From: an uncultured Clostridia bacterium
GTDB lineage: Bacteria; Bacillota; Clostridia; Oscillospirales; Ruminococcaceae
Length of the DNA stretch: 7,460 bases
Direction: 5' to 3'
NCBI GenBank assembly: GCA_945947715.1
Contig: CAMEYZ010000109.1
Span: 1-7,460, forward strand
Positions 1-6,182 of this stretch are shown here, piece by piece (within the stretch, counting starts at the first letter, position 1; the number at the start of each line of letters is the position of its first letter). The notes beneath the pieces are model-generated. The model was given only the letters and a program-made list of their open reading frames with translations. It made no database searches and had not been told where the DNA came from. The position numbers and the translations under genes are program-made.

Positions 1-358
1 GGAGGGTTGGAAAAAGCTCACCGAAAAGATAGGTAAAAAGGTACAGCTTGTGGGAGATGACCTGTTCGTGACCAATCCCGAGCGTCTGAAAAAAGGAATC
101 GACATGGGCTGCGCAAATGCTATCCTTATCAAGCTAAATCAGATAGGAACGGTCTCCGAGACCATTGAAGCGGTAAAGCTGGCCCAGCAGGCAGGCTACA
201 AGACCATAATATCTCACAGAAGCGGCGAGACCGAGGATACCTTCATCGCTGACCTTTCCGTGGGACTGAATGCCGGACAGATAAAAACAGGCGCGCCCTC
301 CCGCGGAGAACGCACTGCAAAATATAACCGTCTGCTGCGCATAGAAGAAATGCTTTAA
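1..358 (+). CDS. eno: Enolase (phosphopyruvate hydratase), C-terminal part
   Basis: Enolase interconverts 2-phosphoglycerate and phosphoenolpyruvate in the cytoplasm, the penultimate step of glycolysis. Only the last 118 codons are in the window; the frame is open from base 2 to the TAA at 356-358 and the gene begins upstream of the window. Landmarks of the catalytic barrel are visible in order: VGDDLF with the third magnesium-binding aspartate, ILIKLNQIGT with the lysine that acts as general base, SHRSGETED with the His-Arg-Ser substrate loop, and GQIKTGAPSRGER with the second active-site lysine, then the family-typical KYNRLLRIEE ending. The protein stops two residues after that ending, without the longer tail of the E. 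coli enzyme. It is the only plus-strand gene here and converges on gpsA across a shared terminator. Nothing looks broken. The identification is secure; the N-terminal half cannot be judged. Confidence 0.97.
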   Translation, partial: EGWKKLTEKIGKKVQLVGDDLFVTNPERLKKGIDMGCANAILIKLNQIGTVSETIEAVKLAQQAGYKTIISHRSGETEDTFIADLSVGLNAGQIKTGAPSRGERTAKYNRLLRIEEML

Positions 359-393
359 AAATATATAACGGATAATTTACCTCCCAAACCATA

Positions 394-420
394 AAAAGGC
401 GGCAATCCAAGCCGCCTTTT
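394..420. terminator. Bidirectional intrinsic terminator between eno and gpsA
   Basis: A perfect 10-bp inverted repeat, AAAAGGCGGC (394-403) and GCCGCCTTTT (411-420), encloses a 7-base loop. A run of A on the left and T on the right flanks the GC core, so the RNA ends in a hairpin plus U-tract whichever strand is read. It lies 35 bases after the enolase stop and 30 bases after the gpsA stop, as expected for a terminator shared by convergent genes. The U-tract is slightly longer in the gpsA direction (five U before an A). Confidence 0.9.
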
Positions 421-450
421 ACATATATTAAACAAACAGAAAAACAATTA

Positions 451-1470
451 TCAAAGCTCTCCGAACACCACATTCTTTTCGGTCTCATGCTTTTTGGGTC
501 TGCCCATAAGGGAGGGTATGGCCTTGCGGACATCACCGCCATTGAACAGCACCTCATAGCACTGCTCAGTTATAGGCATTGCAATCCCCTTAAGCTTTGC
601 CAGCTCATATGCTGCCTTGGTGCAGAAATAGCCCTCAACGGTGCCCACCTGCTTTACGGCTTCCTCGGGAGACACACCCTGTCCAATGAGTATTCCTGCG
701 CGACGATTTCTACTGTGCATGCTGGTACAGGTAACGATAAGGTCGCCCACTCCAGTCAGTCCAGCAAAGGTCATATCCTGAGCGCCCATAGCAACTCCCA
801 GTCTTGCTATCTCCACAAGGCCTCTTGTCATAAGAGCCGCCTTTGTATTGTCACCGTAACCCATTCCGTCGCAGATACCCGCGCAGAGGGCAATAATATT
901 TTTCAGAGCTCCGCCCAGCTCACAGCCGATAACATCATCACTGATATAAACACGCAGAGTATCGCTGCTCATGATGCTCTGTATATAATCGGCGCAGCCC
1001 TCGCTTTCAGATGCTGCCACCACCGTTGTAGGCATGCCGATAGCCACTTCCTCCGCATGAGAAGGACCGCTGAGCACAGCTATCCTTTCAGTAGGAAGCT
1101 CCTCGCTAAGCACAACGGTCATGCGTTTTAGGCTTTCCTGCTCCAGACCCTTGCCCGTGTTAACGACAACTGTCTTTTCGGAGATATAGGGTGCTGCCTG
1201 CTTTGCAATGCTTCTCACCCAGTTTACGGGAAGACCGAAAATAACGATATCCTTGCCCGAAACGCAGGATATATCGTTTGAAAAGGAAATGCTGCCGGGT
1301 ATCTTCACGCCGGGAAGCTTTGCCTTGTTTTCACCGTCACGCTTTATATCGTCGATCTCCGACTGAAAAGCCGACCATACAACAACATTATGACCGAGCT
1401 TATCCAGCATCACTGCCAGAGCAAGTCCGAAGCCGCCTGCTCCAAGTATCACAATATCAGCTTTTTTCAT
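451..1470 (-). CDS. gpsA: Glycerol-3-phosphate dehydrogenase [NAD(P)+]
   Basis: This cytoplasmic enzyme reduces dihydroxyacetone phosphate to sn-glycerol-3-phosphate, the backbone of phospholipids. The 339 residues match the usual bacterial length. The N-terminal Rossmann domain opens with the dinucleotide loop GAGGFG (residues 10-15). NTGKGLE holds conserved Lys107, and LSGPSHAEE follows at 133-141. The C-terminal helical domain carries GALKN with catalytic Lys190, the GYGDNTKAALMTRGL stretch, GLTGVGDLIVTC (237-248) and SRNRRAG with the Arg-Asn pair (254-255) that contacts substrate. The ATG at 1468-1470 has an AAAGGA ribosome site (1479-1484) eight bases upstream, which fixes the start. It is the last gene of the run DUF512 protein-der-plsY-gpsA; its product is the substrate of PlsY, encoded just ahead with a 59-base gap that shows no terminator. 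Ends at the bidirectional hairpin. Family assignment is certain; NADH versus NADPH preference cannot be read from sequence. Confidence 0.97.
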   Translation of the reverse strand: MKKADIVILGAGGFGLALAVMLDKLGHNVVVWSAFQSEIDDIKRDGENKAKLPGVKIPGSISFSNDISCVSGKDIVIFGLPVNWVRSIAKQAAPYISEKTVVVNTGKGLEQESLKRMTVVLSEELPTERIAVLSGPSHAEEVAIGMPTTVVAASESEGCADYIQSIMSSDTLRVYISDDVIGCELGGALKNIIALCAGICDGMGYGDNTKAALMTRGLVEIARLGVAMGAQDMTFAGLTGVGDLIVTCTSMHSRNRRAGILIGQGVSPEEAVKQVGTVEGYFCTKAAYELAKLKGIAMPITEQCYEVLFNGGDVRKAIPSLMGRPKKHETEKNVVFGEL

Positions 1471-1529
1471 AATAATGATCCTTTCAGGAAAAGCAAACAG
1501 CTCCCTGCTATCTGCTTATCCGATATGTA

Positions 1530-2207
1530 CTATTCCTGCTTTTTCTTCTGACCGAATTTATTTTCTGTTCCTGCTTTAAGTCTCTGGATATTGGACCTGT
1601 GCATGTAAATCAACAGAATTGACGTACCCACCGTCAGCGCCGTGTACAGAATAGCCTCATTCAGCGGCGCGCTTCTGAAGAAATAGTTCACGCAGAAGGT
1701 AAGTATGGGATATGCCACAGCCGCCGAGATAGAGCCCACCGAAACATATCTTGTGATAAACACAACGATAAGGAAAAACGGGATAACAATGGCAAAGGTC
1801 AGCGGGTCTATCACCAGCAGAACAGAGCTTGCCACAAGCACGCCCTTTCCTCCCTTGAAGTGGTAGTACAGCGGGAAAATATGTCCGATTATGGCAAAAA
1901 ATCCTGCAATATAGCCGATTGCCTGAGAGTCGATAAAATATCTGTCACTGAAATCATCGCCCAGAAGCAGCCTGCACACAAGCTGACTGAGCAGCACTGC
2001 CACAACGCCCTTGCCAAGGTCGCCTATCAGCGTCAGCAGCGCAGGAAGCTTTCCGTAGCAGCGAAGGGTGTTAGTAAGTCCTGCGTTCTTGCTGCCATGT
2101 TCTCTGATGTCCTCGTGTTTAAGAAGCTTCACAACGATGATAGAGCTGTTCACGCTTCCCAGAAGATATGAAATTACTGCTGTAAGCAGGATAGATAATA
2201 TCTGCAT
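1530..2207 (-). CDS. plsY: Glycerol-3-phosphate acyltransferase PlsY (acyl-phosphate dependent)
   Basis: PlsY is an integral membrane enzyme that transfers an acyl group from acyl-phosphate (made by PlsX) to position 1 of glycerol-3-phosphate, giving lysophosphatidic acid. The 225-residue protein is mostly hydrophobic, with helices I place near 3-23, 53-80, 97-114, 132-151, 155-178 and 185-202. Family motifs are all present: GSVNSS (17-22), HGSKNAGLTNTLR (37-49), GHIFPLYYHFKGGKG (108-122) with the glycine-rich loop, and HRSNIQRLKAGTE (203-215). The tail is basic (KKKQE). An in-frame ATG at 2234 would add nine residues and overlap der. I prefer the ATG at 2205-2207: it has AGGGG (2218-2222) ten bases upstream, overlapping the der stop codon, and it gives the short N-terminus normal for PlsY. 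It lies 13 bases after der and before gpsA, which supplies its substrate. Identity is very sure; the start is fairly sure. Confidence 0.94.
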   Translation of the reverse strand: MQILSILLTAVISYLLGSVNSSIIVVKLLKHEDIREHGSKNAGLTNTLRCYGKLPALLTLIGDLGKGVVAVLLSQLVCRLLLGDDFSDRYFIDSQAIGYIAGFFAIIGHIFPLYYHFKGGKGVLVASSVLLVIDPLTFAIVIPFFLIVVFITRYVSVGSISAAVAYPILTFCVNYFFRSAPLNEAILYTALTVGTSILLIYMHRSNIQRLKAGTENKFGQKKKQE

Positions 2208-2220
2208 AATAAATTGACCC

Positions 2221-3552
2221 CTACTTGTTATCATTTTTATCCCGTTCTCTGATTACGAAACGCACGGGAGTTCCTTCCAGTCCGAAGGTCTGGCGCACCT
2301 GATTCTCGATATATCTCTGATAGGAGAAGTGGAAAAGGTCCGCACGGTTGACAAACATTACAAACGTGGGAGGACGTGTGGAGGGCTGAGTCATGTAGTA
2401 TATCTTAAGACGTCTGCCCTTGTCCGAGGGAGGCTGAACACGGGTAGTAGCATAGGAAAGCACATCGTTAAGCATACCCGTAGACACTCTCATGCAGTTC
2501 TGACGGTTGACCGAGTTGATAAGCTCAAACAGCTTATTTATCCTCTGACCGGTCTTTGCGGAGATAAACAGGAAGGGCGCATAGGACATGAAGCTGAAAT
2601 CCTCTTTGAGCTTCTCGGTAAATTCGTTCATGGTGCTGCCGTCCTTTTCGATAGCGTCCCACTTGTTCACAGCGATGATACAGCCCTTGCCCTGTTCATG
2701 GGCATAACCTGCCACCTTGGTATCCTGGTCGGTAATGCCCTCGGTAGCGTCTATCATGATAACGCATACATCGGCACCGTCCACTGCCATATAGGAGCGC
2801 AGAGTGCTGTAATGCTCAATCTTCTCATTTATCTTTGATTTGCGGCGGATACCCGCAGTGTCGATGAATACATACTTTCCGTACTCATTTTCGACAATCG
2901 TATCGGTAGAATCTCTGGTAGTACCTGCAATATCCGACACGATAGCGCGGTTTTCGCCGGATATCTTATTGATAAGGGAGGATTTTCCCACGTTAGGCTT
3001 ACCGATAACGGCAACACGGATATAGTCCTCGCCATATTCGTCATCAGCCTTTTCGGGGAAATACTTGAATATCTCGTCCAGCAGGTCACCTGAGCCGTGA
3101 CCATGTGCAGCAGAAATTGGGAACGGGTCACCCAGTCCCAGATTATAAAACTCATAGAATTCCATGGGAACATCGCCGATAGAATCTATCTTGTTTACCG
3201 CAAGGATAACGGGCTTACCGCTTTTCTGGAGCATGGAAGCAACGTCGTAATCTCCCGCCGTAACGCCGCAGCGGATATCGGTGAGAAATACGATAACATC
3301 AGCCTTTTCGATAGCAATTTCCGCCTGTCTGCGCATCTGTTCAAGGATTATATCATCGGAGGCAGGCTCGATTCCACCAGTATCCACGATCATAAATTCG
3401 CGGTTTCTCCACTCGCATTTTGAATATATCCTGTCACGGGTAACACCGGGAGTGTCCTCCACAATTGACAGTCTTTTTCCGATTAGCTTGTTAAAAAGGG
3501 TGGATTTTCCCACATTGGGGCGTCCCACCACCGCAACTATCGGTAATGACAT
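2221..3552 (-). CDS. der: Ribosome biogenesis GTPase Der (EngA)
   Basis: Der is an essential GTPase with two G domains in tandem that binds the 50S ribosomal subunit and is needed for its maturation. At 443 residues it has the normal length. G domain 1 shows P-loop GRPNVGKS (10-17), DTGG (57-60) and NKID (120-123). G domain 2 shows GKPNVGKS (184-191), DTAG (231-234) and NKWD (296-299), followed by the SAKTG element (331-335). The C-terminal KH-like domain spans roughly 355-443 and includes the typical stretch RRLKIYYMTQ (380-389). The ATG at 3550-3552 has AAGGAG (3561-3566) eight bases upstream; this ribosome site overlaps the stop of the preceding DUF512 gene, so the two are likely translationally coupled. 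No key GTPase residue is missing. The assignment is certain. Confidence 0.98.
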   Translation of the reverse strand: MSLPIVAVVGRPNVGKSTLFNKLIGKRLSIVEDTPGVTRDRIYSKCEWRNREFMIVDTGGIEPASDDIILEQMRRQAEIAIEKADVIVFLTDIRCGVTAGDYDVASMLQKSGKPVILAVNKIDSIGDVPMEFYEFYNLGLGDPFPISAAHGHGSGDLLDEIFKYFPEKADDEYGEDYIRVAVIGKPNVGKSSLINKISGENRAIVSDIAGTTRDSTDTIVENEYGKYVFIDTAGIRRKSKINEKIEHYSTLRSYMAVDGADVCVIMIDATEGITDQDTKVAGYAHEQGKGCIIAVNKWDAIEKDGSTMNEFTEKLKEDFSFMSYAPFLFISAKTGQRINKLFELINSVNRQNCMRVSTGMLNDVLSYATTRVQPPSDKGRRLKIYYMTQPSTRPPTFVMFVNRADLFHFSYQRYIENQVRQTFGLEGTPVRFVIRERDKNDNK

Positions 3553-3564
3553 AGTATCATCTCC

Positions 3565-4869
3565 TTACTGTAGACCGAGGATTCCTTCAAGCAGATCTCT
3601 GCCATCGTTTTCGGTTATTCTTACTTTTATATTAAGCGCATTCTCCACGTCCGAAATAGTGTAATCGTCCAGGAAAACGTCGCTGTTTCTCATAATCATA
3701 TTAGACGGCAGCAAAAGCTCGTCCCCCAGCTCAATACCTTTAAGCTGGTTCATAATATCCTGTGCGGTGATAAGTCCCGACACAGTGATAGTCTCGCCGA
3801 AATAGTCATTTCTTATAGCATACACATCGCAGTGTACGTTTTCTATAGTATCGTTGACCCTCTGCGCAAGCTCGCTGATAAAGCTGTAAGCAAGCCTGCC
3901 TGTGGCGATTGATACCCTTCTGGGCGGATATTTTTTCTTTGACAGCTCCTCAAAGGCCACAGAAAACTCGTCCTCCAGTGAACGGAGCATTCCCACTCCA
4001 TTCTCATACTGAGGATATCCCTCATAATAATCAGCGTCAGGCAGCTCTCTTTCGGCCAGGATATAGAACTCATCGGACAGGAAGATAAGTCTTGTCCCGA
4101 ATTTCTCCATAAATTCCCGCTGAAATTCCTCGGCGATGTCGATAGTTTTCTGTGCTTCTTCCTTAGTGAAGAGCCGCAGAGGGAAAAGTCCCTCTCTGTA
4201 CTTAGTAATTCCCACAGGGACCGCAGCAATACTGGAAATATTCGGCATAAGCTCGGCCAGGTCGCAAAGAGTTCGCTTAAACTCCTCCCCGTCGTTTATC
4301 CCGGGGCAAAGCACAAGCTGACAGTTGAGGATTATCCCGTTATCGGTAAGCTTTTTCAGATATTTCAGCTTTTCTCCGGCAAAGCGGTTGTTCATCATTT
4401 TGCAGCGCAGCTCGGGGTTTGTGGTATGAACGGAAACGTTGATATTCAGCCGCATTTTGATAATACGGTCGATATCCTTGTCCTTCAAATTTGTCAGTGT
4501 CACATAATTTCCCTGTAAAAAGGAAAGTCTTGCGTCGTCGTCCTTAAAATAGAGAGTCTCTCTCATTCCCGGGGGCATCTGGTCAATAAAGCAGAAAACG
4601 CACTTGTTGGAGCAGCTTTGCTTTTCATCCATAAGAAAGGACTTGAACTCCAGCCCCAGATCGTCATATTCGCTCTTATTGAGCTTCAGCATGAGAAACC
4701 TATCGTCACGCTTTAAAACGAGCCGCAGAATATCCTCAGCGGTGTAGTACATATAGTCAAGGACATCGGATATCTCATTTCCGTTGACCGTAAGCAGTAC
4801 ATCTCCGCTCTGAATGTGCGCCCTGTCCGCAGGTGAGTTTTTCACCACACCCGTAACTGTTACCGACAC
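3565..4869 (-). CDS. DUF512 protein with PDZ-like N-terminus and CxxxCxxC motif; function unknown
   Basis: From the GTG start the protein has 434 residues. A PDZ-like segment (about 1-65) contains KNSPADRAHIQSGDVLLTVN, the ligand-groove style of PDZ domains. Next comes CSNKCVFCF with Cys86, Cys90 and Cys93, a CxxxCxxC arrangement like the 4Fe-4S site of radical SAM enzymes, and a middle region with barrel-like features (NINVSVHTTNPELR, LNCQLVLCPGINDG). The last third, from about 225, is the DUF512 part, including YPQYENGVGM and the SIATGRLAYSF segment. I know this family from Clostridia next to der; cyanobacterial relatives are annotated as FeS oxidoreductases and a distant methanogen family contains Mmp10, a radical SAM protein methylase. 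The reaction here is unknown. The longest frame starts at a TTG (4887), but that start would put the AAGGAGG ribosome site inside the gene; GTG at 4867-4869 sits six bases after it. First gene of the run ending in gpsA. Confidence 0.88.
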   Translation of the reverse strand: MSVTVTGVVKNSPADRAHIQSGDVLLTVNGNEISDVLDYMYYTAEDILRLVLKRDDRFLMLKLNKSEYDDLGLEFKSFLMDEKQSCSNKCVFCFIDQMPPGMRETLYFKDDDARLSFLQGNYVTLTNLKDKDIDRIIKMRLNINVSVHTTNPELRCKMMNNRFAGEKLKYLKKLTDNGIILNCQLVLCPGINDGEEFKRTLCDLAELMPNISSIAAVPVGITKYREGLFPLRLFTKEEAQKTIDIAEEFQREFMEKFGTRLIFLSDEFYILAERELPDADYYEGYPQYENGVGMLRSLEDEFSVAFEELSKKKYPPRRVSIATGRLAYSFISELAQRVNDTIENVHCDVYAIRNDYFGETITVSGLITAQDIMNQLKGIELGDELLLPSNMIMRNSDVFLDDYTISDVENALNIKVRITENDGRDLLEGILGLQ

Positions 4870-4875
4870 ATAAAC

Positions 4876-4882
4876 CCTCCTT
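4876..4882 (-). promoter_or_regulatory. Ribosome binding site that fixes the DUF512 gene start
   Basis: On the minus strand AAGGAGG lies six bases before the in-frame GTG at 4867-4869. An ATG one base earlier (4868-4870) is in a different frame, and the upstream in-frame TTG at 4885-4887 precedes the site. The GTG is therefore the only start that is both in frame and correctly spaced. No convincing promoter hexamers are visible between this site and the rpmF terminator. Confidence 0.8.
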
Positions 4883-4906
4883 CGCAAATAAAGTTGACAA
4901 TTTTCG

Positions 4907-4923
4907 GAAAGTTAAAAACTTTC
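4907..4923. repeat. Short AT-rich inverted repeat upstream of the DUF512 gene
   Basis: GAAAGTT (4907-4913) and AACTTTC (4917-4923) form a perfect 7-bp inverted repeat with a 3-base spacer. A second AACTTT on the minus strand lies 4888-4899 region, nearer the gene. The repeat sits between the rpmF terminator and the DUF512 ribosome site, where an operator or the base of a promoter could lie. It lacks a GC core or a clear U-tract, so it is a poor terminator. It may be chance. Confidence 0.35.
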
Positions 4924-4931
4924 TCGGTAGG

Positions 4932-4963
4932 AAAAAAGCAGAGTAGGATAGCTCCGACTCTGC
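4932..4963 (-). terminator. Intrinsic terminator after rpmF
   Basis: Read on the minus strand, GCAGAGT pairs with ACTCTGC (7 bp), followed after one mismatch by GGA with TCC, closing a GCTA loop. The hairpin occupies 4938-4963 and is followed directly by six T (4932-4937). It begins 15 bases after the rpmF stop codon. It separates the yceD-rpmF transcript from the DUF512-der-plsY-gpsA genes, though some read-through is possible since no clear promoter follows. Confidence 0.9.
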
Positions 4964-4978
4964 CTTTCGGGAAAGCGA

Positions 4979-5161
4979 TCACGCTTCCTTTTTGATTACC
5001 TCAACGCCCTTGTAATAGCCGCAGTTCTTGCATACCTTGTGCGGAGCAGTAAGAGCACCGCAGTGCGAACAAGTAGATAAAGCGGGGGTGTCTAACTTCC
5101 AAACTGCAGAACGTCTCTTGTCACGTCTTGCCTTGGATACCTTTCTCTTTGGTACTGCCAT
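4979..5161 (-). CDS. rpmF: 50S ribosomal protein L32, zinc-ribbon form
   Basis: L32 is a small protein of the large ribosomal subunit. The 60 residues begin with the family signature MAVPKRKVSKARRDKRR, a basic RNA-binding tail, and continue with a zinc ribbon formed by two CxxC knuckles, Cys31/Cys34 and Cys44/Cys47. This is the C+ form; zinc-independent paralogues in some Firmicutes lack these cysteines. A GTG three codons upstream would lie inside the ribosome site; AAGGAGG at 5170-5176 is eight bases before the ATG at 5159-5161, which is also the conserved start. It follows yceD by 48 bases, the classical bacterial pairing, and is followed by a strong terminator. The usual next gene, plsX, is not here. 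Identification is certain. Confidence 0.97.
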   Translation of the reverse strand: MAVPKRKVSKARRDKRRSAVWKLDTPALSTCSHCGALTAPHKVCKNCGYYKGVEVIKKEA

Positions 5162-5169
5162 TTTCAGCA

Positions 5170-5176
5170 CCTCCTT
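5170..5176 (-). promoter_or_regulatory. Ribosome binding site of rpmF
   Basis: AAGGAGG is complementary to the 3' end of 16S rRNA and lies eight bases before the rpmF ATG. It overlaps the in-frame GTG at 5168-5170 and so excludes that GTG as the start. Confidence 0.85.
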
Positions 5177-5209
5177 ATTAATAATTACATAAAATGAATT
5201 GCGTTACTG

Positions 5210-5653
5210 CTATCTTTCGCAGCCGCATTCTCCCAGATTGAGATCTGCTCCACAGATATAGCACAGACCCTTACAGTCCTCCTTGCAAAGCAGCTTTGTG
5301 GGGATCTGCAGCAGTGCGTCCTGCACAGCAAGCTCATCAACGTCAATGCTGTCGCCCTGAGTAACGATATATTCATCGTTATCTGTATTCACAGTGCGGA
5401 CAAGGATATGCTTAAAATCGAAGAAATAATCCCTGTCAAAGGGTTTCAAGCACCTGTCGCACTCAGCCTTCAGAGTAAATGCCGCAGAAAAATTCAAATG
5501 CACGATACCCGCGCGGTTATAGACCTTCCCCTTAACAGAAAAGTCCTCCAGAACACAGCCCTTAATCTCGCCAAGTCTTTCCTCAGAAACACGGTAGTCA
5601 AGTTCAACAGACTGTCCCTCAGCGTCGTATATCGGTTTTAAATCAATTACCAT
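5210..5653 (-). CDS. yceD: YceD/DUF177 family protein (large ribosomal subunit accumulation family)
   Basis: Proteins of this family are encoded next to rpmF across bacteria and are linked in E. coli and plants to 23S rRNA accumulation; the molecular mechanism is not settled. The 147-residue sequence has the diagnostic pattern: a beta-rich N-terminal half, the AECDRCLKPF knuckle (Cys65, Cys68), an acidic stretch DSIDVDELAVQDALLQIP (101-118), and a C-terminal cysteine cluster beginning LCKEDCKGLCYICGADLN (Cys123, 127, 131, 134) and ending with Cys143 and Cys145. Metal binding by these cysteines is an inference. The ATG at 5651-5653 has AGGAG (5661-5665) seven bases upstream; another ATG at 5656-5658 is out of frame. 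It is the first gene after a strong promoter and is followed by rpmF. Family assignment is firm; the symbol is used by analogy with E. coli (ylbN in Bacillus). Confidence 0.92.
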   Translation of the reverse strand: MVIDLKPIYDAEGQSVELDYRVSEERLGEIKGCVLEDFSVKGKVYNRAGIVHLNFSAAFTLKAECDRCLKPFDRDYFFDFKHILVRTVNTDNDEYIVTQGDSIDVDELAVQDALLQIPTKLLCKEDCKGLCYICGADLNLGECGCER

Positions 5654-5683
5654 AGCATAACTCCTGCGCCCAACACAAACTAT

Positions 5684-5712
5684 ATTATATCACATAAAAA
5701 TATGTATGTCAA
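5684..5712 (-). promoter_or_regulatory. Consensus sigma-A promoter of yceD-rpmF
   Basis: On the minus strand TTGACA (5707-5712) and TATAAT (5684-5689) are both perfect consensus hexamers, separated by exactly 17 bases. Transcription should start near 5677, giving a short leader of about 24 bases before the yceD ATG. The spacer contains a small palindrome, ACATA-AAAA-TATGT (5692-5705), which could be an operator or just an AT-rich spacer. The strength of the match fits a highly expressed ribosomal protein transcript. Confidence 0.92.
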
Positions 5713-5743
5713 TAGTTATTTTGGGATTTTTTTAAGATTATTG

Positions 5744-6151
5744 TCAGATGCTGTATTTGCTTACAGACTCGGGAAGATCAGCCTTGTCTGCTGAAACGGT
5801 GAATACAACATTAACATCGTCAGCAGTGAGCTTGTCGATCTTTGCGAGAAGAGCGCCGAGAGCCTCATAATCAGCTCCGCCGATCTTAAGGATAGAATCA
5901 ACGTAGATATCCTTGATATCATAGTTGCCTGCAACGAGACCAGCAACGAGACCAAAGAAAGCCTCGAAGGAGTAGATGCAGTACTGATCTGTATCAACCA
6001 GTCTTACATCGTGGCCGATGTCGTATCTGAGCTTTGTGCCCTTGTCGATACATTCTACATAGCCGTTGGTATTCTTTGCAGACTCATTGATCATATCAAT
6101 TAAGATTTTTGTTTTACCTGAACCTTTTTTTCCTGTGATGATTTTTACCAT
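5744..6151 (-). CDS. Small P-loop ATP-binding protein, function unknown
   Basis: The product has 135 residues and starts MVKIITGKKGSGKTK, with a textbook Walker A motif GKKGSGKT at 7-14. A Walker B-like strand ending in aspartate, KDIYVDS (80-86), and a later strand VNVVFTVSAD (113-122) complete a compact nucleotide-binding core. There is no membrane segment, signal peptide or extra domain. I recall similar short proteins in many Clostridia, ending in a DLPESV-like tail as here (126-131), but no characterised role. The frame stays open to 6277, but the added 42 residues would come from the GC-rich structured segment; the ATG at 6149-6151 with GGAG (6160-6163) eight bases ahead is the better start. 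It lies between pgi and yceD, with no clear terminator behind it, so its transcript may run into yceD. It could be a small kinase-like or AAA-like ATPase; I do not assign a function. Confidence 0.85.
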   Translation of the reverse strand: MVKIITGKKGSGKTKILIDMINESAKNTNGYVECIDKGTKLRYDIGHDVRLVDTDQYCIYSFEAFFGLVAGLVAGNYDIKDIYVDSILKIGGADYEALGALLAKIDKLTADDVNVVFTVSADKADLPESVSKYSI

Positions 6152-6182
6152 AATAAATGCTCCATTCTCAGCGGAAATGATC

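Noticed and set aside
487..1131. Open frame of 214 codons on the plus strand opposite gpsA
   Set aside because: It is fully antisense to a clear gpsA, has low-complexity His/Ser/Cys-rich composition typical of a shadow frame, and has no family motif.
1471..1529. Possible terminator or regulatory hairpin between plsY and gpsA
   Set aside because: Only short imperfect pairing and no U-tract; the gap appears to be a plain intercistronic spacer.
2208..2234. Longer plsY start at 2234 overlapping the der end
   Set aside because: Ribosome site is weaker and the nine added residues are not typical of PlsY N-termini, but it is not fully excluded.
2329..2838. Open frame of 169 codons on the plus strand opposite der
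   Set aside because: Antisense to the conserved second G domain and KH region of der; no recognisable protein features.
4894..4899. TTGACA on the plus strand upstream of the DUF512 gene, a possible divergent promoter
   Set aside because: No -10 hexamer lies at 16-18 bases, and no plus-strand gene follows; it would run antisense to rpmF.
5161..5376. Minus-strand frame (5185-5376) overlapping yceD
   Set aside because: It overlaps the cysteine-rich end of yceD in another frame and lacks a ribosome site; a shadow.
5654..5743. Possible terminator after the P-loop gene
   Set aside because: A/T runs are present but no stable stem precedes them on the minus strand; the segment is better explained by the yceD promoter.
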